Assembly: GCA_964528675.1 (NCBI GenBank)
Contig: CAZGTU010000004.1
Span: 1 to 64,000 of the forward strand
From: CAYRTD01 sp964528675
GTDB taxonomy: Bacteria > Bacteroidota > Bacteroidia > Bacteroidales > GCA-2748055
Direction: 5' to 3'
DNA length: 64,000 bases
Shown here: positions 34,838 to 43,757 of the stretch, one piece after another
Layout: every line of letters starts with the position of its first letter
How positions within the stretch are numbered: the first letter of the stretch is position 1
The notes under the pieces: model-generated
Told to the model about the DNA's origin: nothing
What the model saw: the letters and a program-made list of their open reading frames with translations, nothing else
Database searches by the model: none
Position numbers and translations under genes: made by a program

Positions 34838-36727
34838 TTAAATTCTTTCATCCAGTTCAAGCCATCTTAAAGATTTCTCGTCCAACAGTTCTATGATCTC
34901 CCCTATCCTTTTGGAAGCCTCCTGTAATTTCTGGAAATCATCTGATCCGGAATTCATAAGATTTTCAAGTTCTATTTTTTCTTCTTCAAGCACTTCTATC
35001 TCCTTGCCAAGTTGCTCATATTCTGTTTTCTCCTTGAAGCTAAGTTTTTGATTTCCATCAACTCCGGTATTAGTTGGTTTTGGTGACCGGGATTTTTCTT
35101 GTTTTAACTTTGTTTTTTTCGTCGATTCTTCAATTTTCTTTTCATCCCTGTATCGCTGATATGAGCCATAGAAATCTCTTATTTCTCCTTTCCCTTTAAA
35201 AATAAAAAGATGCTCGGTAAGCTTATCCAGGAAGAAGCGATCGTGAGATACAATGACAAGACAACCCTTAAATTCAGAAAGAAATTGCTCAAAAATATTC
35301 AGGGTTATGAGATCCAGATCGTTGGTGGGCTCATCAAGGATAAGAAAATTCGGATTTTTGATGAGTACTGTCAGGAGATAAAGTCTTCGTTTTTCTCCAC
35401 CGCTGAGTTTGGCAATTTTTGAATGCTGCATTTCCGGAGAAAAAAGGAATAGCTGTAAAAACTGGGATGCACTGAGGACTGAACCGGATCCGGTCGGGAT
35501 AACTTCAGCAATCTCTTTCACTGCATCAATTACCCGTTTATCTTCATTAAACCGGATTCCTTCCTGCCGGTAATATCCGATGTTCACTGTTTGTCCATAC
35601 TCGATAACCCCCTTGTCAGGTTTAAGAGATCCTGCAATTAAATTCAAAAAACTTGTCTTGCCGGTACCGTTTTTCCCAATGATCCCGATCCTCTCTCCTT
35701 TCCTGAATTTATATGAGAAATGATCAATGATCAGAAAATCATCCATCCTTTTTGTCACATTATGGATATCGATGATTTTGGATCCCAGTCTGCTCATATT
35801 CACATCAAGCTGAAGGCTACTGTTTTCCATTTTTGAGCTGGCTTTTTTTTGTACTTCATTGAATTTATCAATCCGGCTTTTGGATTTGGATCCCCTGGCT
35901 TTAGGCATTCTTCGGATCCAATCCAGCTCATTTCTCACATACCGGGCAGCTTTTTTAATTTCCCTGGCTTCAATCTCCTCTCTTTCGGATTTTTTTTGCA
36001 GGTAGTATTCATAGTTACCTTCATACCGGTATAAATTCTGTTCACTCAATTCAAAAATATGAGTGCAAATACGATCCAGAAAATATCGATCATGTGTTAC
36101 CATTAAAAAAGTAATTTCCGGACGCGAAAGATATTCCTCCAGCCACTCAATCATTTCTATATCAAGGTGATTCGTAGGCTCATCAAGCAAAAGTATATCA
36201 GGGTCATCCAGAAGGACGAGGGCGAGAGCAAGTCTCTTTTTCTGACCTCCGGAGAGCTCAAAGATCTTTTGATCAAGATCCCGGATGACAAAACGGTCGA
36301 GCATCTCTTTTAATCTTCTCTCATAATCCCAGACACCGTTTAGATCCATTTTAGTTGTGATTTCTGAAAGCTTTGCCTCCGATTCCGGTGTATTCTTCTC
36401 TGACTGCAGTTTTAATATATTCTCATATTCATTTTTGATGGAAAGAATATGTGTACTATGTGTCCTGATTAAATCCCTGATGCTTGTATTTTCCTCTAAT
36501 TTCGGTTCCTGACTCAAATATGAAAGGCGAACATTATCACTTATTATCACTTCGCCCTCATCGGGTACATCTTCTTTTGCAAGAATATTCAGCAGGCTGG
36601 TTTTACCCGTTCCGTTGGCAGCTATCAATGCTGCTTTATCTCCTTTACTTATTGCAATATTAAGTGAAGAGAAAAGAACTCTTTCTCCAAAATTTTTTTC
36701 AATATTTTCGGCAGAGAGATAAATCAT
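34838..36727 (-). CDS. uup: ABC-F family ATPase, Uup-like
   Basis: This 629-residue protein has two ABC cassettes and no membrane domain. Cassette 1 has Walker A AANGTGKTS, signature LSGGQKKR and DEPTNHLD. Cassette 2 has GKNGTGKTS, LSGGEKRR and DEPTNDLD. The linker between them (about 240-300, basic and helical) is of ABC-F type, and a C-terminal charged coiled coil (about 560-629) is typical of Uup, which binds DNA and 50S-bound ribosomes. A role in ribosome rescue or assembly is expected from the family. It lies 25 nt from typA, and both run on the minus strand. Confidence 0.88.
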   Translation of the reverse strand: MIYLSAENIEKNFGERVLFSSLNIAISKGDKAALIAANGTGKTSLLNILAKEDVPDEGEVIISDNVRLSYLSQEPKLEENTSIRDLIRTHSTHILSIKNEYENILKLQSEKNTPESEAKLSEITTKMDLNGVWDYERRLKEMLDRFVIRDLDQKIFELSGGQKKRLALALVLLDDPDILLLDEPTNHLDIEMIEWLEEYLSRPEITFLMVTHDRYFLDRICTHIFELSEQNLYRYEGNYEYYLQKKSEREEIEAREIKKAARYVRNELDWIRRMPKARGSKSKSRIDKFNEVQKKASSKMENSSLQLDVNMSRLGSKIIDIHNVTKRMDDFLIIDHFSYKFRKGERIGIIGKNGTGKTSFLNLIAGSLKPDKGVIEYGQTVNIGYYRQEGIRFNEDKRVIDAVKEIAEVIPTGSGSVLSASQFLQLFLFSPEMQHSKIAKLSGGEKRRLYLLTVLIKNPNFLILDEPTNDLDLITLNIFEQFLSEFKGCLVIVSHDRFFLDKLTEHLFIFKGKGEIRDFYGSYQRYRDEKKIEESTKKTKLKQEKSRSPKPTNTGVDGNQKLSFKEKTEYEQLGKEIEVLEEEKIELENLMNSGSDDFQKLQEASKRIGEIIELLDEKSLRWLELDERI

Positions 36728-36751
36728 AGCTTAACCTGTGTCAGCATAAGG

Positions 36752-38518
36752 TTAGATTGAGATCTTTCTCATTCGAATATTCTCGGGAGTTATTTCAAGG
36801 TATTCATCATCTTTGATATATTCCATGGCTTCCTCGAGAGAAAATTCCACTTTCGGAGCTATTTTTGCAGCCTCATCTGATCCTGCAGCTCGAATATTGG
36901 TAAGTTTTTTTGCCTTGGTAATATTAACTTCAAGATCTCCTTCCCTGTTATTTTCTCCTATTACCTGGCCCTTATAAACTTTTTCACCCGGATCGATAAA
37001 AAATTTACCCCTGTCCTGTAGTCTATTCAGGGAAAAAGCCAGAGCCTGGCCGGTTTCTGAAGAAACTATGGATCCGTTTTGCCTGTCTTTTATGCTTTCT
37101 CTGGCCTGGGCATATTCACTGAACCTGTGATTCATAACTGCTTCTCCGGCAGTAAGGGTAAGTAAAATATTTCTGAGCCCTATAAGACCCCGTGAAGGTA
37201 TGTAGAATTCCAGATGAATCAGATCACCCCTTGGTTCCATGATCAGCATCTCACCTTTTCTTCTTGTTGCATGTTCAATAACCTTTCCGGAATGTTCTTC
37301 CGGCACCTCTACAACAAGTGTTTCAAAAGGCTCACATTTTATCCCTTCTATTTCTTTCATTATTACCTTTGGCTTACCAACCTGAAGCTCATAACCTTCC
37401 CTTCTCATGGTCTCAAGGAGAATTGAAAGATGAAGAACTCCTCTTCCGTGTACATTAAACCGGTCTTCCGAAGAGGTTTCTTCTACGCGAAGGGCAAGAT
37501 TCTTTTCTGTTTCTTTTATCAATCTGTCTCTCAAATGCCTCGAAGTGACATATTTACCTTCCTGTCCGAAAAACGGTGAGTTATTGATGAGAAAAAGCAT
37601 ACTCATGGTAGGTTCGTCAATAGATATTCTTGGCAAAGCTTCAGGTGATTCTAGATCGGCCAGAGTATCTCCGATCTCAAAATCATCAAGCCCGACAATT
37701 GCACAAATATCTCCACTTCTTACATGATTTACTTTTTCTCTTGCCAATCCTTCAAATACATGTAGCTCTTTAATCTTTACCCTTGTTTTTTGGCCGGCTT
37801 TTCGGCAGAGTGTGTATTCCCTGCCATCATAAAGATCACCCCTGAACACTCTTCCGATGGCAATTCTCCCTACAAAACTGGAATAATCGAGGGATGCAAT
37901 TTGCATTTGAGGAGTACCTTCATGATAAGGTGCTTCCGGAATTTCTTCAATTATAGCTTCAAGCAGGGGTATAACATTATCACCGGGCTTTTTCCAGTCG
38001 GTGCTCATCCATCCCTGCTTGGCAGAACCAAAAACCGTATAAAAATCCAACTGCTCTTCCGAGGCGTCAAGATTGTACATTAATTCAAATACATCCTGTT
38101 GAGCATCATCCGGCCGGCAGTTCTCTTTATCTACTTTATTTATCACCACAATGGGCTTAAGTCCCAGTTCAATAGCTTTCCCGAGAACAAACCGGGTCTG
38201 GGGCATGGGACCTTCAAAAGCATCTACAAGCAAAAGAACTCCGTCGGCCATCTTCAGTACTCTCTCCACTTCACCGCCAAAATCGGCATGGCCGGGAGTG
38301 TCAATGAGGTTTATCTTAATACCTTTATATCTTACGGAAACATTTTTTGAAAGAATAGTTATTCCTCTTTCCCGTTCAAGATCATTACTATCGAGTATAA
38401 GCTCCGGGTTTTCTTTACGTGTATCCATTGCTTTACACTCATATATGATTTTATCAACCAGGGTTGTTTTTCCATGATCAACGTGTGCTATTATTGCGAT
38501 GTTTCTAATTGTTTTCAT
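36752..38518 (-). CDS. typA: Ribosome-associated GTPase TypA/BipA
   Basis: TypA is a translational GTPase of the EF-G family that binds ribosomes under stress and helps 50S assembly at low temperature. The 588-residue protein has G1 AHVDHGKTTLVDK (12-24), DTPGHADFGGEV, NKVDKENCRPD, domain II and an EF-G-like domain (RRKGEMLIMEPRGD). The TypA-specific C-terminal domain follows (NRLQDRGKFFIDPGEKVYKGQVIGE, cut here only for reading). Length and motifs are normal. It precedes the uup-like gene by 25 nt. Confidence 0.96.
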   Translation of the reverse strand: MKTIRNIAIIAHVDHGKTTLVDKIIYECKAMDTRKENPELILDSNDLERERGITILSKNVSVRYKGIKINLIDTPGHADFGGEVERVLKMADGVLLLVDAFEGPMPQTRFVLGKAIELGLKPIVVINKVDKENCRPDDAQQDVFELMYNLDASEEQLDFYTVFGSAKQGWMSTDWKKPGDNVIPLLEAIIEEIPEAPYHEGTPQMQIASLDYSSFVGRIAIGRVFRGDLYDGREYTLCRKAGQKTRVKIKELHVFEGLAREKVNHVRSGDICAIVGLDDFEIGDTLADLESPEALPRISIDEPTMSMLFLINNSPFFGQEGKYVTSRHLRDRLIKETEKNLALRVEETSSEDRFNVHGRGVLHLSILLETMRREGYELQVGKPKVIMKEIEGIKCEPFETLVVEVPEEHSGKVIEHATRRKGEMLIMEPRGDLIHLEFYIPSRGLIGLRNILLTLTAGEAVMNHRFSEYAQARESIKDRQNGSIVSSETGQALAFSLNRLQDRGKFFIDPGEKVYKGQVIGENNREGDLEVNITKAKKLTNIRAAGSDEAAKIAPKVEFSLEEAMEYIKDDEYLEITPENIRMRKISI

Positions 38519-38600
38519 TCATATGATTTTGAGGGCGCAAAAATAGTTAAAAAAGACCGAATAATATCCTTTTCGGAAATTAAATACCAGCCCTAAATGA

Positions 38601-39281
38601 TTATTTATTCAGCTCGTTTTGATAGTAATACCAGGATATATCGGCATAGTTATACTTCTTTTTATCATTCAATCTACCCCAGGGAAAGAATTTTTTTTCC
38701 ATGTACACTTCGATATCTCTTCCGGATGCCAGAAAGTTGTAATTATATGCAGTACTTAAGAACCTCAAGCGGTATTTTTGACTTTCATCTTCTAAATAAC
38801 CGTGATTTTTATCCATATAGGATTGAAAAGCAAATATATAATGTAGTTGTGAATCAAATGATTTTAAACGCTCCAGTCTTTCGGCTCTTTCCTTTACCGG
38901 ATCTGTGGTACTGTATTCAAAGAGATCCTTGAATTTATTCAAATAATCTTTTTTTATTACCTGCTCTTCAATTTTTTCTGCAAAAGAGGGTTTGATCTGC
39001 AAAGGTCCAATAGAAAAATCGGCCATCCCTGTATTTACATAAACAACTTCCAGTGTATTTTTCTCGATAAGATCTCTGATCAGGTTATATCTTATTAACT
39101 CAGGAAAAACGATCGCCCGTGTCATGGCAGCATCCTGACGATAAACATCAGACAAAGAATCGATCAAAACCTCCTTTTCTTCAAGTATATTAACTGCCTC
39201 TACATAATCTTCAGCAAAAATTGCCTTAAAATCCTCGGAATATCCATTCAGAAGATTTGTAAATAGTAAGAAAAATATCAT
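38601..39281 (-). CDS. Exported protein with a lysozyme-like segment, unknown function
   Basis: The most plausible start is ATG 39281, followed by a short signal peptide (IFFLLFTNLLNGYS). The mature part of about 210 residues contains RAIVFPELIRYNLIRD and then GMADFSIGPLQIKPSF. This spacing resembles the catalytic Glu and the GxxGxxQIxP loop of lytic transglycosylases. The similarity is faint and I offer it as a hypothesis. The frame is open for a further 82 codons upstream, through a run of ten C (39389-39398). That extension looks non-coding, but a longer product cannot be ruled out. Confidence 0.55.
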   Translation of the reverse strand: MIFFLLFTNLLNGYSEDFKAIFAEDYVEAVNILEEKEVLIDSLSDVYRQDAAMTRAIVFPELIRYNLIRDLIEKNTLEVVYVNTGMADFSIGPLQIKPSFAEKIEEQVIKKDYLNKFKDLFEYSTTDPVKERAERLERLKSFDSQLHYIFAFQSYMDKNHGYLEDESQKYRLRFLSTAYNYNFLASGRDIEVYMEKKFFPWGRLNDKKKYNYADISWYYYQNELNK

Positions 39282-39590
39282 TTCACAGGCTTTTTGTCTT
39301 TTAACACTGAGAAGTATCTTTTTGTTTCTCTTATTGCAGGGGATAAATACCGCAGGGGTTTCAATCTTGAATAGATGAAAAAATAACTCCCCCCCCCCAA
39401 GAAAAAGTAGGATTAATTGCGGAGTTCCCATAAAAAATTGCTGAAACGGATGAGTGCCTCTCCGACCGGGCCATGTTCCATAAAAGAAAATTTCACGTAA
39501 AGCCAGAAAAAATCCAGAGAATACCATTCACCTTAATTCATCATCTAAGTCCTTAGCTATAGAAAAATATTTATGAACTTAACGGATGCT
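39282..39590. other. Spacer with a ten-base C run
   Basis: This holds the upstream region of the lysozyme-like protein gene and of msrA. The main feature is the homopolymer C10 at 39389-39398 (G10 in the gene direction), about 108 nt upstream of the chosen start codon. No clear gene is visible. Confidence 0.5.
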
Positions 39591-40217
39591 CTAACGCTGC
39601 ATTTCTTTGATCTTTGAACTGAAATCCTTCCTCATTTTTCTGAGCTTGGGTTCAATCACCACACTGCAATAGCCCTGATCCGGATTTTTTTCAAAATAAT
39701 CCTGATGATAATCTTCAGCTACATAAAAATTCTGAAGTTCTTCTACACTGGTAACAATGGGGTCTTTAAAATACCCGGAGGTATTTAGCTGATCGATTTT
39801 TATTTCAGCCAGGCGTTTCTGTTCATCATTGTGATAAAAAATAACAGACCGGTATTGTGTTCCTACATCTGCACCTTGACGGTTAAGGGTGGTAGGATCA
39901 TGGGTTTTAAAAAAAATTTCCAGCAATTCTGAATAGGATATTATTTCAGGATAATAAGTGATTTGCACTACTTCTGCATGGCCGGTACTACCGGTGGTAA
40001 CTTCCCGGTAAGATGGGTTAATGACATCTCCCCCTGAATATCCCGATACCACTTCATTTACTCCTTTTACTTCTTCAAATATTGCTTCTGTACACCAGAA
40101 ACAACCTCCTCCGAAAGTTGCGCGTTCTTCCTTCATACCACTTTCATTTAAGTTTAACTGCGCATTGGCAGTAATTGCAATAATTAATAATCCTAATATT
40201 GTTTGAATCTTCATCAT
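39591..40217 (-). CDS. msrA: Peptide-methionine (S)-S-oxide reductase, exported
   Basis: MsrA reduces methionine-S-sulfoxide. The 208-residue protein has a signal peptide (ILGLLIIAITANAQ, cleavage after about residue 20) and the catalytic motif GGGCFWCTEAIFEEVKGV (about 36-53). The conserved GYSGGDVINPSYREV and GHAEVVQITYYPE segments follow. C-terminal resolving cysteines are suggested by QGYCSVV. The signal indicates a periplasmic enzyme, complementing the exported MsrB at 17398, although the two are far apart. Confidence 0.95.
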   Translation of the reverse strand: MMKIQTILGLLIIAITANAQLNLNESGMKEERATFGGGCFWCTEAIFEEVKGVNEVVSGYSGGDVINPSYREVTTGSTGHAEVVQITYYPEIISYSELLEIFFKTHDPTTLNRQGADVGTQYRSVIFYHNDEQKRLAEIKIDQLNTSGYFKDPIVTSVEELQNFYVAEDYHQDYFEKNPDQGYCSVVIEPKLRKMRKDFSSKIKEMQR

Positions 40218-40400
40218 ATCAATAAAACAGTTTTTCAGTGGAATTGTTGGGCTTTATAAAAGGAAAGTTTAGTTTGTATAGGGTGAAACTACTCCGAAAA
40301 GAGAAAAAGTTGTTCAATCAAATAAATTATAAATTAAAAGGATGATCATTTAGAGCTATTTTACTTATTTTTATAATATATTGTATAACAATTATTTAAA

Positions 40401-40420
40401 ACATGTTTTGTATTACATGT
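40401..40420 (+). promoter_or_regulatory. Inverted repeat upstream of the Amr promoter
   Basis: ACATG and CATGT are separated by 10 nt, immediately upstream of the -33 box of the AmmeMemoRadiSam operon. It is a possible regulator site, with weak evidence. Confidence 0.3.
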
Positions 40421-40426
40421 CTGCAC

Positions 40427-40458
40427 CTTGACCGTTCTGTTAATACTTCATAAATTTG
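40427..40458 (+). promoter_or_regulatory. Promoter of the AmmeMemoRadiSam operon
   Basis: CTTG at 40427-40430, a 20-nt spacer and TAAATTTG at 40451-40458 match the -33/-7 consensus. The -7 box ends 5 nt before the ATG at 40464, suggesting a very short or absent leader. Confidence 0.65.
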
Positions 40459-40463
40459 TTAAT

Positions 40464-41471
40464 ATGAAGATAGTTCATGAAGCAAAATACTATGAAAAAC
40501 TCAACGGGAAAGTGAAATGCTTTCTTTGTCCCCATAATTGCAAAATTTCAGATGGAGATTATGGTATATGCCGTGTAAGAAAAAATGAGAAGGGTAAATT
40601 GATTGCGGAAGTATATGGGAAATTGATAGCCAAACATACAGATCCCATTGAGAAAAAACCGCTTTATCATTTTTATCCGGGGAAGGATATTCTTTCTGTA
40701 GGAACTGTAGGTTGTAATTTAAAATGTTTTTTTTGTCAGAATTGCGATATTTCACAGGCAGGGGCTGAACAGTATGACCATATTTCAGAAACCTCCCCCG
40801 ACGAACTAATCAAATTTGCATCAATAGAAGAGAATAATGTTGGGATAGCTTATACCTATAATGAACCTTCAATCAATTTTGAATATATTGTAGATACTGC
40901 AACAGAGGCAAGAAAGAAGAATCTGAGAAATGTTATGGTCTCCAATGGTTTTATTTCAATGAAGCCTCTCAAGGAATTAATCCCGCTCATCGATGCTTTT
41001 AATATCGACTTAAAAGCTTTTTCAAATGAATTTTACCGTAAGTACACAAAATCTGAGATTTTAAATGTGAAGGAAAGTCTGATTGAGATCGGTCAGTCTC
41101 CCAGTCACCTGGAAATAACCTTCCTGGTAATTCCGGGGCTAAATGATGATGAAGATGAATTCAAGGAAATGGTAACATGGATCCATTCAAACTTCGGAGA
41201 AGCACAGGTATTGCATTTATCACGATATTTTCCCGGTTATCGGTCTGACATTCCTCCCACACCTGTCTCAACCCTGAGATCCTTCAGGCAGATTGCCTTG
41301 CAAAAGTTGAATCACGTATTCCTTGGAAATGTTGCAGAACCCGAGGCACAAAATACATATTGTCCTGACTGTGGAAAACTGGTTATAAATAGAGGATACA
41401 GAGTGAATGTTAATCTTAACAATCATGGCGAATGTCCTGACTGCAAAAGAAAAATTCTAAATTATTATTAG
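40464..41471 (+). CDS. amrS: AmmeMemoRadiSam system radical SAM enzyme
   Basis: The 335-residue protein has an N-terminal Cys motif (CFLCPHNCKISDGDYGICRVR) and a radical SAM core with CNLKCFFCQNCD (about 84-95). A C-terminal zinc-ribbon-like pair (CPDCGKL, CPDCKRK) follows. The fold is like PflA-type activating enzymes. It is the first of three contiguous genes forming the AmmeMemoRadiSam system, whose chemistry is still not established. I start at ATG 40464, because upstream residues to 40428 lie in the promoter. The stop is directly joined to the next ATG. Confidence 0.93.
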   Translation: MKIVHEAKYYEKLNGKVKCFLCPHNCKISDGDYGICRVRKNEKGKLIAEVYGKLIAKHTDPIEKKPLYHFYPGKDILSVGTVGCNLKCFFCQNCDISQAGAEQYDHISETSPDELIKFASIEENNVGIAYTYNEPSINFEYIVDTATEARKKNLRNVMVSNGFISMKPLKELIPLIDAFNIDLKAFSNEFYRKYTKSEILNVKESLIEIGQSPSHLEITFLVIPGLNDDEDEFKEMVTWIHSNFGEAQVLHLSRYFPGYRSDIPPTPVSTLRSFRQIALQKLNHVFLGNVAEPEAQNTYCPDCGKLVINRGYRVNVNLNNHGECPDCKRKILNYY

Positions 41472-42314
41472 ATGAACAATGAAGTTAAAAAACGAAAGGC
41501 CTGGGTTGCCGGCAAATTCTATCCCGGTTCAGAAAAAGAAATCAATGAACTGATTGGAACAATTATCAGGAAAGAAGAAGAGCATATAGATTTTGATCCG
41601 GCAGATAAAAAAATCATTGGAGCAATACTACCCCATGCCGGTCATGTATATTCAGGATACCAAACGGTTCATTTTTTTGAAGCACTTCAAAAAAGTCAAC
41701 AGGAAATTGAAAGTTTTCTGATCCTCCATCCTTTTCACAGAGGTGGCATAAAGGACTATGCCAGCGATGAAAATGATGCCTGGAATACTCCTCTTGGTGA
41801 CATCCGGCTAGACATAGAATTCATTAAAGAGATGGATATCTTTACCTCATCCGACATGCACAAATGGGAACATTCGGCAGAAGTTATTGTACCATTTATT
41901 CAACATTATAATTTCGGGGATAAGAGTCTGATCCCTATTGGCATCAGTTGGCAGCATCCCGAAGGAGCTAAAGAAATTGCTCATAAAATTTTTTCAACAA
42001 ATAAAGAACTGAACAGGAAGTTATGTATTCTCGCTTCCTCTGATTTTTCTCACTTTGTTGATCCAGAGGAAGGAGAGATTCAGGATCAGAAAGCAATTGA
42101 TAAAATTATGGAGCTTGATCCGGAAGGTTTATATCATACGGTTATAGATAATAATATAAGTGTATGTGGTTATGGCCCCATAATGGCTTTGATCTATTAT
42201 TGCCGCTTTCTGGATGAAAACGTCAAAGTTCATATCCTTGCCAGGGGGCATTCAGGTCAGGTCTCGCCAGGTAAAGATGTTGTAGATTATATATCAATGA
42301 TATTTTATATTTAA
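41472..42314 (+). CDS. amrB: AmmeMemoRadiSam system protein B (Memo-like)
   Basis: This 280-residue Memo-family protein carries the metal or substrate-site residues of the family: His in PHAGHVYSG (about 55-58), His in LHPFHRGG and Cys in CGYGPI (about 232). Memo proteins resemble LigB-type dioxygenases in fold. A substrate for the bacterial proteins is not known to me. The ATG starts in the base after the AmrS stop, so translation is coupled. Confidence 0.93.
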   Translation: MNNEVKKRKAWVAGKFYPGSEKEINELIGTIIRKEEEHIDFDPADKKIIGAILPHAGHVYSGYQTVHFFEALQKSQQEIESFLILHPFHRGGIKDYASDENDAWNTPLGDIRLDIEFIKEMDIFTSSDMHKWEHSAEVIVPFIQHYNFGDKSLIPIGISWQHPEGAKEIAHKIFSTNKELNRKLCILASSDFSHFVDPEEGEIQDQKAIDKIMELDPEGLYHTVIDNNISVCGYGPIMALIYYCRFLDENVKVHILARGHSGQVSPGKDVVDYISMIFYI

Positions 42315-42324
42315 ATTATCAGCT

Positions 42325-42900
42325 ATGAACAACCCGGAAAATATGCCTTCATTTTCAAATCGCGAAAAAAGATTGATGCTGAAAATTGCGCGCGATACTC
42401 TTTTTCATTACCTGAATACCCGCAAAACCCTTGATTATGATCCAGGCATTCTTCCTGATTCACTTATGCAAAATTACGGTATATTTGTAAGTTTGCATAA
42501 AGGCAGGGCCTTGAGGGGATGTATCGGAATAATGGATTCGGAAGAACCTTTATACAAACTAATTCAGCGTCAGGTAATTGCTGCTGGCGCCAGCGACCCG
42601 CGTTTTCCCGCAGTAAAGTTTAGCGAACTCCCACAATTATGTATTGAAATTTCTATCCTGGGAAAGATGAAAAAAATTAGCGGTATTGATGATATTCAGC
42701 TCGGAAAACATGGTATATATTTAAAATACAACAACTTAAGCGGAACAATGCTTCCCCAGGTAGCCGGTTCTGCCGGATGGACAGTGGAGGAGTTTCTGGG
42801 CTATTGTTCCAGGGATAAGGCGGGACTGGGTTGGGAAGGCTGGAAAACAGCTGATATTTACATTTATTCGGCAGAAGTGTTTTCAGAAGAATTGCCTTGA
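42325..42900 (+). CDS. amrA: AmmeMemoRadiSam system protein A (AMMECR1-like)
   Basis: This 191-residue AMMECR1-domain protein has the conserved LRGCIG motif (about 64-69) and ASDPRFPAVKFSEL. It begins 10 nt after the AmrB stop, which completes the three-gene operon in the order radical SAM, Memo, AMMECR1. The human homologues are poorly understood. The Cys in LRGCIG is a likely functional residue by conservation. Confidence 0.93.
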   Translation: MNNPENMPSFSNREKRLMLKIARDTLFHYLNTRKTLDYDPGILPDSLMQNYGIFVSLHKGRALRGCIGIMDSEEPLYKLIQRQVIAAGASDPRFPAVKFSELPQLCIEISILGKMKKISGIDDIQLGKHGIYLKYNNLSGTMLPQVAGSAGWTVEEFLGYCSRDKAGLGWEGWKTADIYIYSAEVFSEELP

Positions 42901-42904
42901 TTGA

Positions 42905-43201
42905 TTAGCTATATTCTTTAAGAAGATCAGCAACGATATTTCTGAATTCCTCATTTAAATCAACTTCGGGAAAAGGTTTTTCTGCTTTCCTGTACCAGTA
43001 TTCAGCATTTTCTTCATCTCCTTCTTTTCTGTGAAGATAAGCATGAACCCAGGCAGCATCTTTTCCGGGAAAATGCTGTACCATTTTATGAGCGGTATCC
43101 CAATAATTCTTTCTCTCCCACCACAAAGCTTTCAAGGCCACCGGAAAATCTTCAGGTGGAGCTCCCATGTCAAGAGTATGATTAAAAGATGTGTAATCCA
43201 T
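42905..43201 (-). CDS. Conserved small hypothetical protein
   Basis: This 98-residue protein has no signal peptide. Segments such as LWWERKNYWDTAHKMV and DAAWVHAYLHRKEGDEENAEYWYRKA resemble a degenerate TPR-like helix pair. I recall similar short proteins in other Bacteroidota, without function. It converges with the Amr operon, with 4 nt between the stops. It diverges from the blaI-like gene. Confidence 0.65.
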   Translation of the reverse strand: MDYTSFNHTLDMGAPPEDFPVALKALWWERKNYWDTAHKMVQHFPGKDAAWVHAYLHRKEGDEENAEYWYRKAEKPFPEVDLNEEFRNIVADLLKEYS

Positions 43202-43305
43202 TTTACATTTTTTATAAAGATACCTTTTTTCTCTGTATTTTGAAATAACTTGTAAACATCAGTTAGACTTTTTTAACATTTTTTGAGGAATTTTTTAATA
43301 AAATA

Positions 43306-43337
43306 TTTGGATCTACGAAGAACTTCGTATACATTTG
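43306..43337 (+). promoter_or_regulatory. Promoter of the blaI-like gene
   Basis: TTTG at 43306-43309, a 20-nt spacer and TACATTTG at 43330-43337 match the consensus exactly. The first operator occupies the spacer and the second begins 2 nt after the -7 box, so repressor binding would exclude RNA polymerase. Confidence 0.8.
43314..43329 (+). promoter_or_regulatory. BlaI-type operator 1
   Basis: TACGAAGAACTTCGTA has perfect 7-bp arms around two bases. It lies between -33 and -7 of the promoter. The half-site TACGAA differs from the TACA core of Staphylococcus BlaI/MecI. Confidence 0.75.
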
Positions 43338-43339
43338 TC

Positions 43340-43355
43340 TACGAAAGTTTTCGTA
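43340..43355 (+). promoter_or_regulatory. BlaI-type operator 2
   Basis: TACGAAAGTTTTCGTA has perfect 7-bp arms and lies 26 nt centre-to-centre from operator 1, about 2.5 helical turns, over the expected transcription start. Confidence 0.75.
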
Positions 43356-43367
43356 ATAGATGATAAA

Positions 43368-43751
43368 ATGAATAAAGTTCAGCAACAACCCACTGATTCA
43401 GAACTGGAAATTCTCAAAATATTGTGGAAATACGGGCCTTCCACGGTAAGATTTATAAATGAGGAATTAAATAAATTAAGAGTTGTAGGGTATACTACTA
43501 CCTTAAAAACCATGCAGATAATGCATGAAAAAAAGCTATTATCAAGAGATGAAAAAGGAAAATCTCATATTTATTCAGCATTAATTGAGGAAAATGCAAT
43601 TCAAAATCGTCTTATCAATAAGATTCTTGACAGCGCATTTGGAGGATCAGCTTCAAAGTTGATCATGCAAACACTTGGAAACCACAAAACTTCCAGGAAG
43701 GAAATTGAAGAAATACGGAATTTACTTGATAAGCTGGATAACAAGAAATAA
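43368..43751 (+). CDS. BlaI/MecI/CopY-family repressor
   Basis: From ATG 43368 the protein has 127 residues with the family winged helix: PTDSELEILKILWKYGPSTV, KTMQIMHEKKLLSRDEKGK and a C-terminal dimerisation part. The 11 residues upstream (TTG start at 43335) would include the operator and are rejected. The next gene, an M56 peptidase, starts 6 nt after the stop, the usual arrangement in which the sensor peptidase inactivates the repressor. Two TACGAAnnnnTTCGTA palindromes over its promoter indicate autorepression. Confidence 0.9.
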   Translation: MNKVQQQPTDSELEILKILWKYGPSTVRFINEELNKLRVVGYTTTLKTMQIMHEKKLLSRDEKGKSHIYSALIEENAIQNRLINKILDSAFGGSASKLIMQTLGNHKTSRKEIEEIRNLLDKLDNKK

Positions 43752-43757
43752 TTGGAC

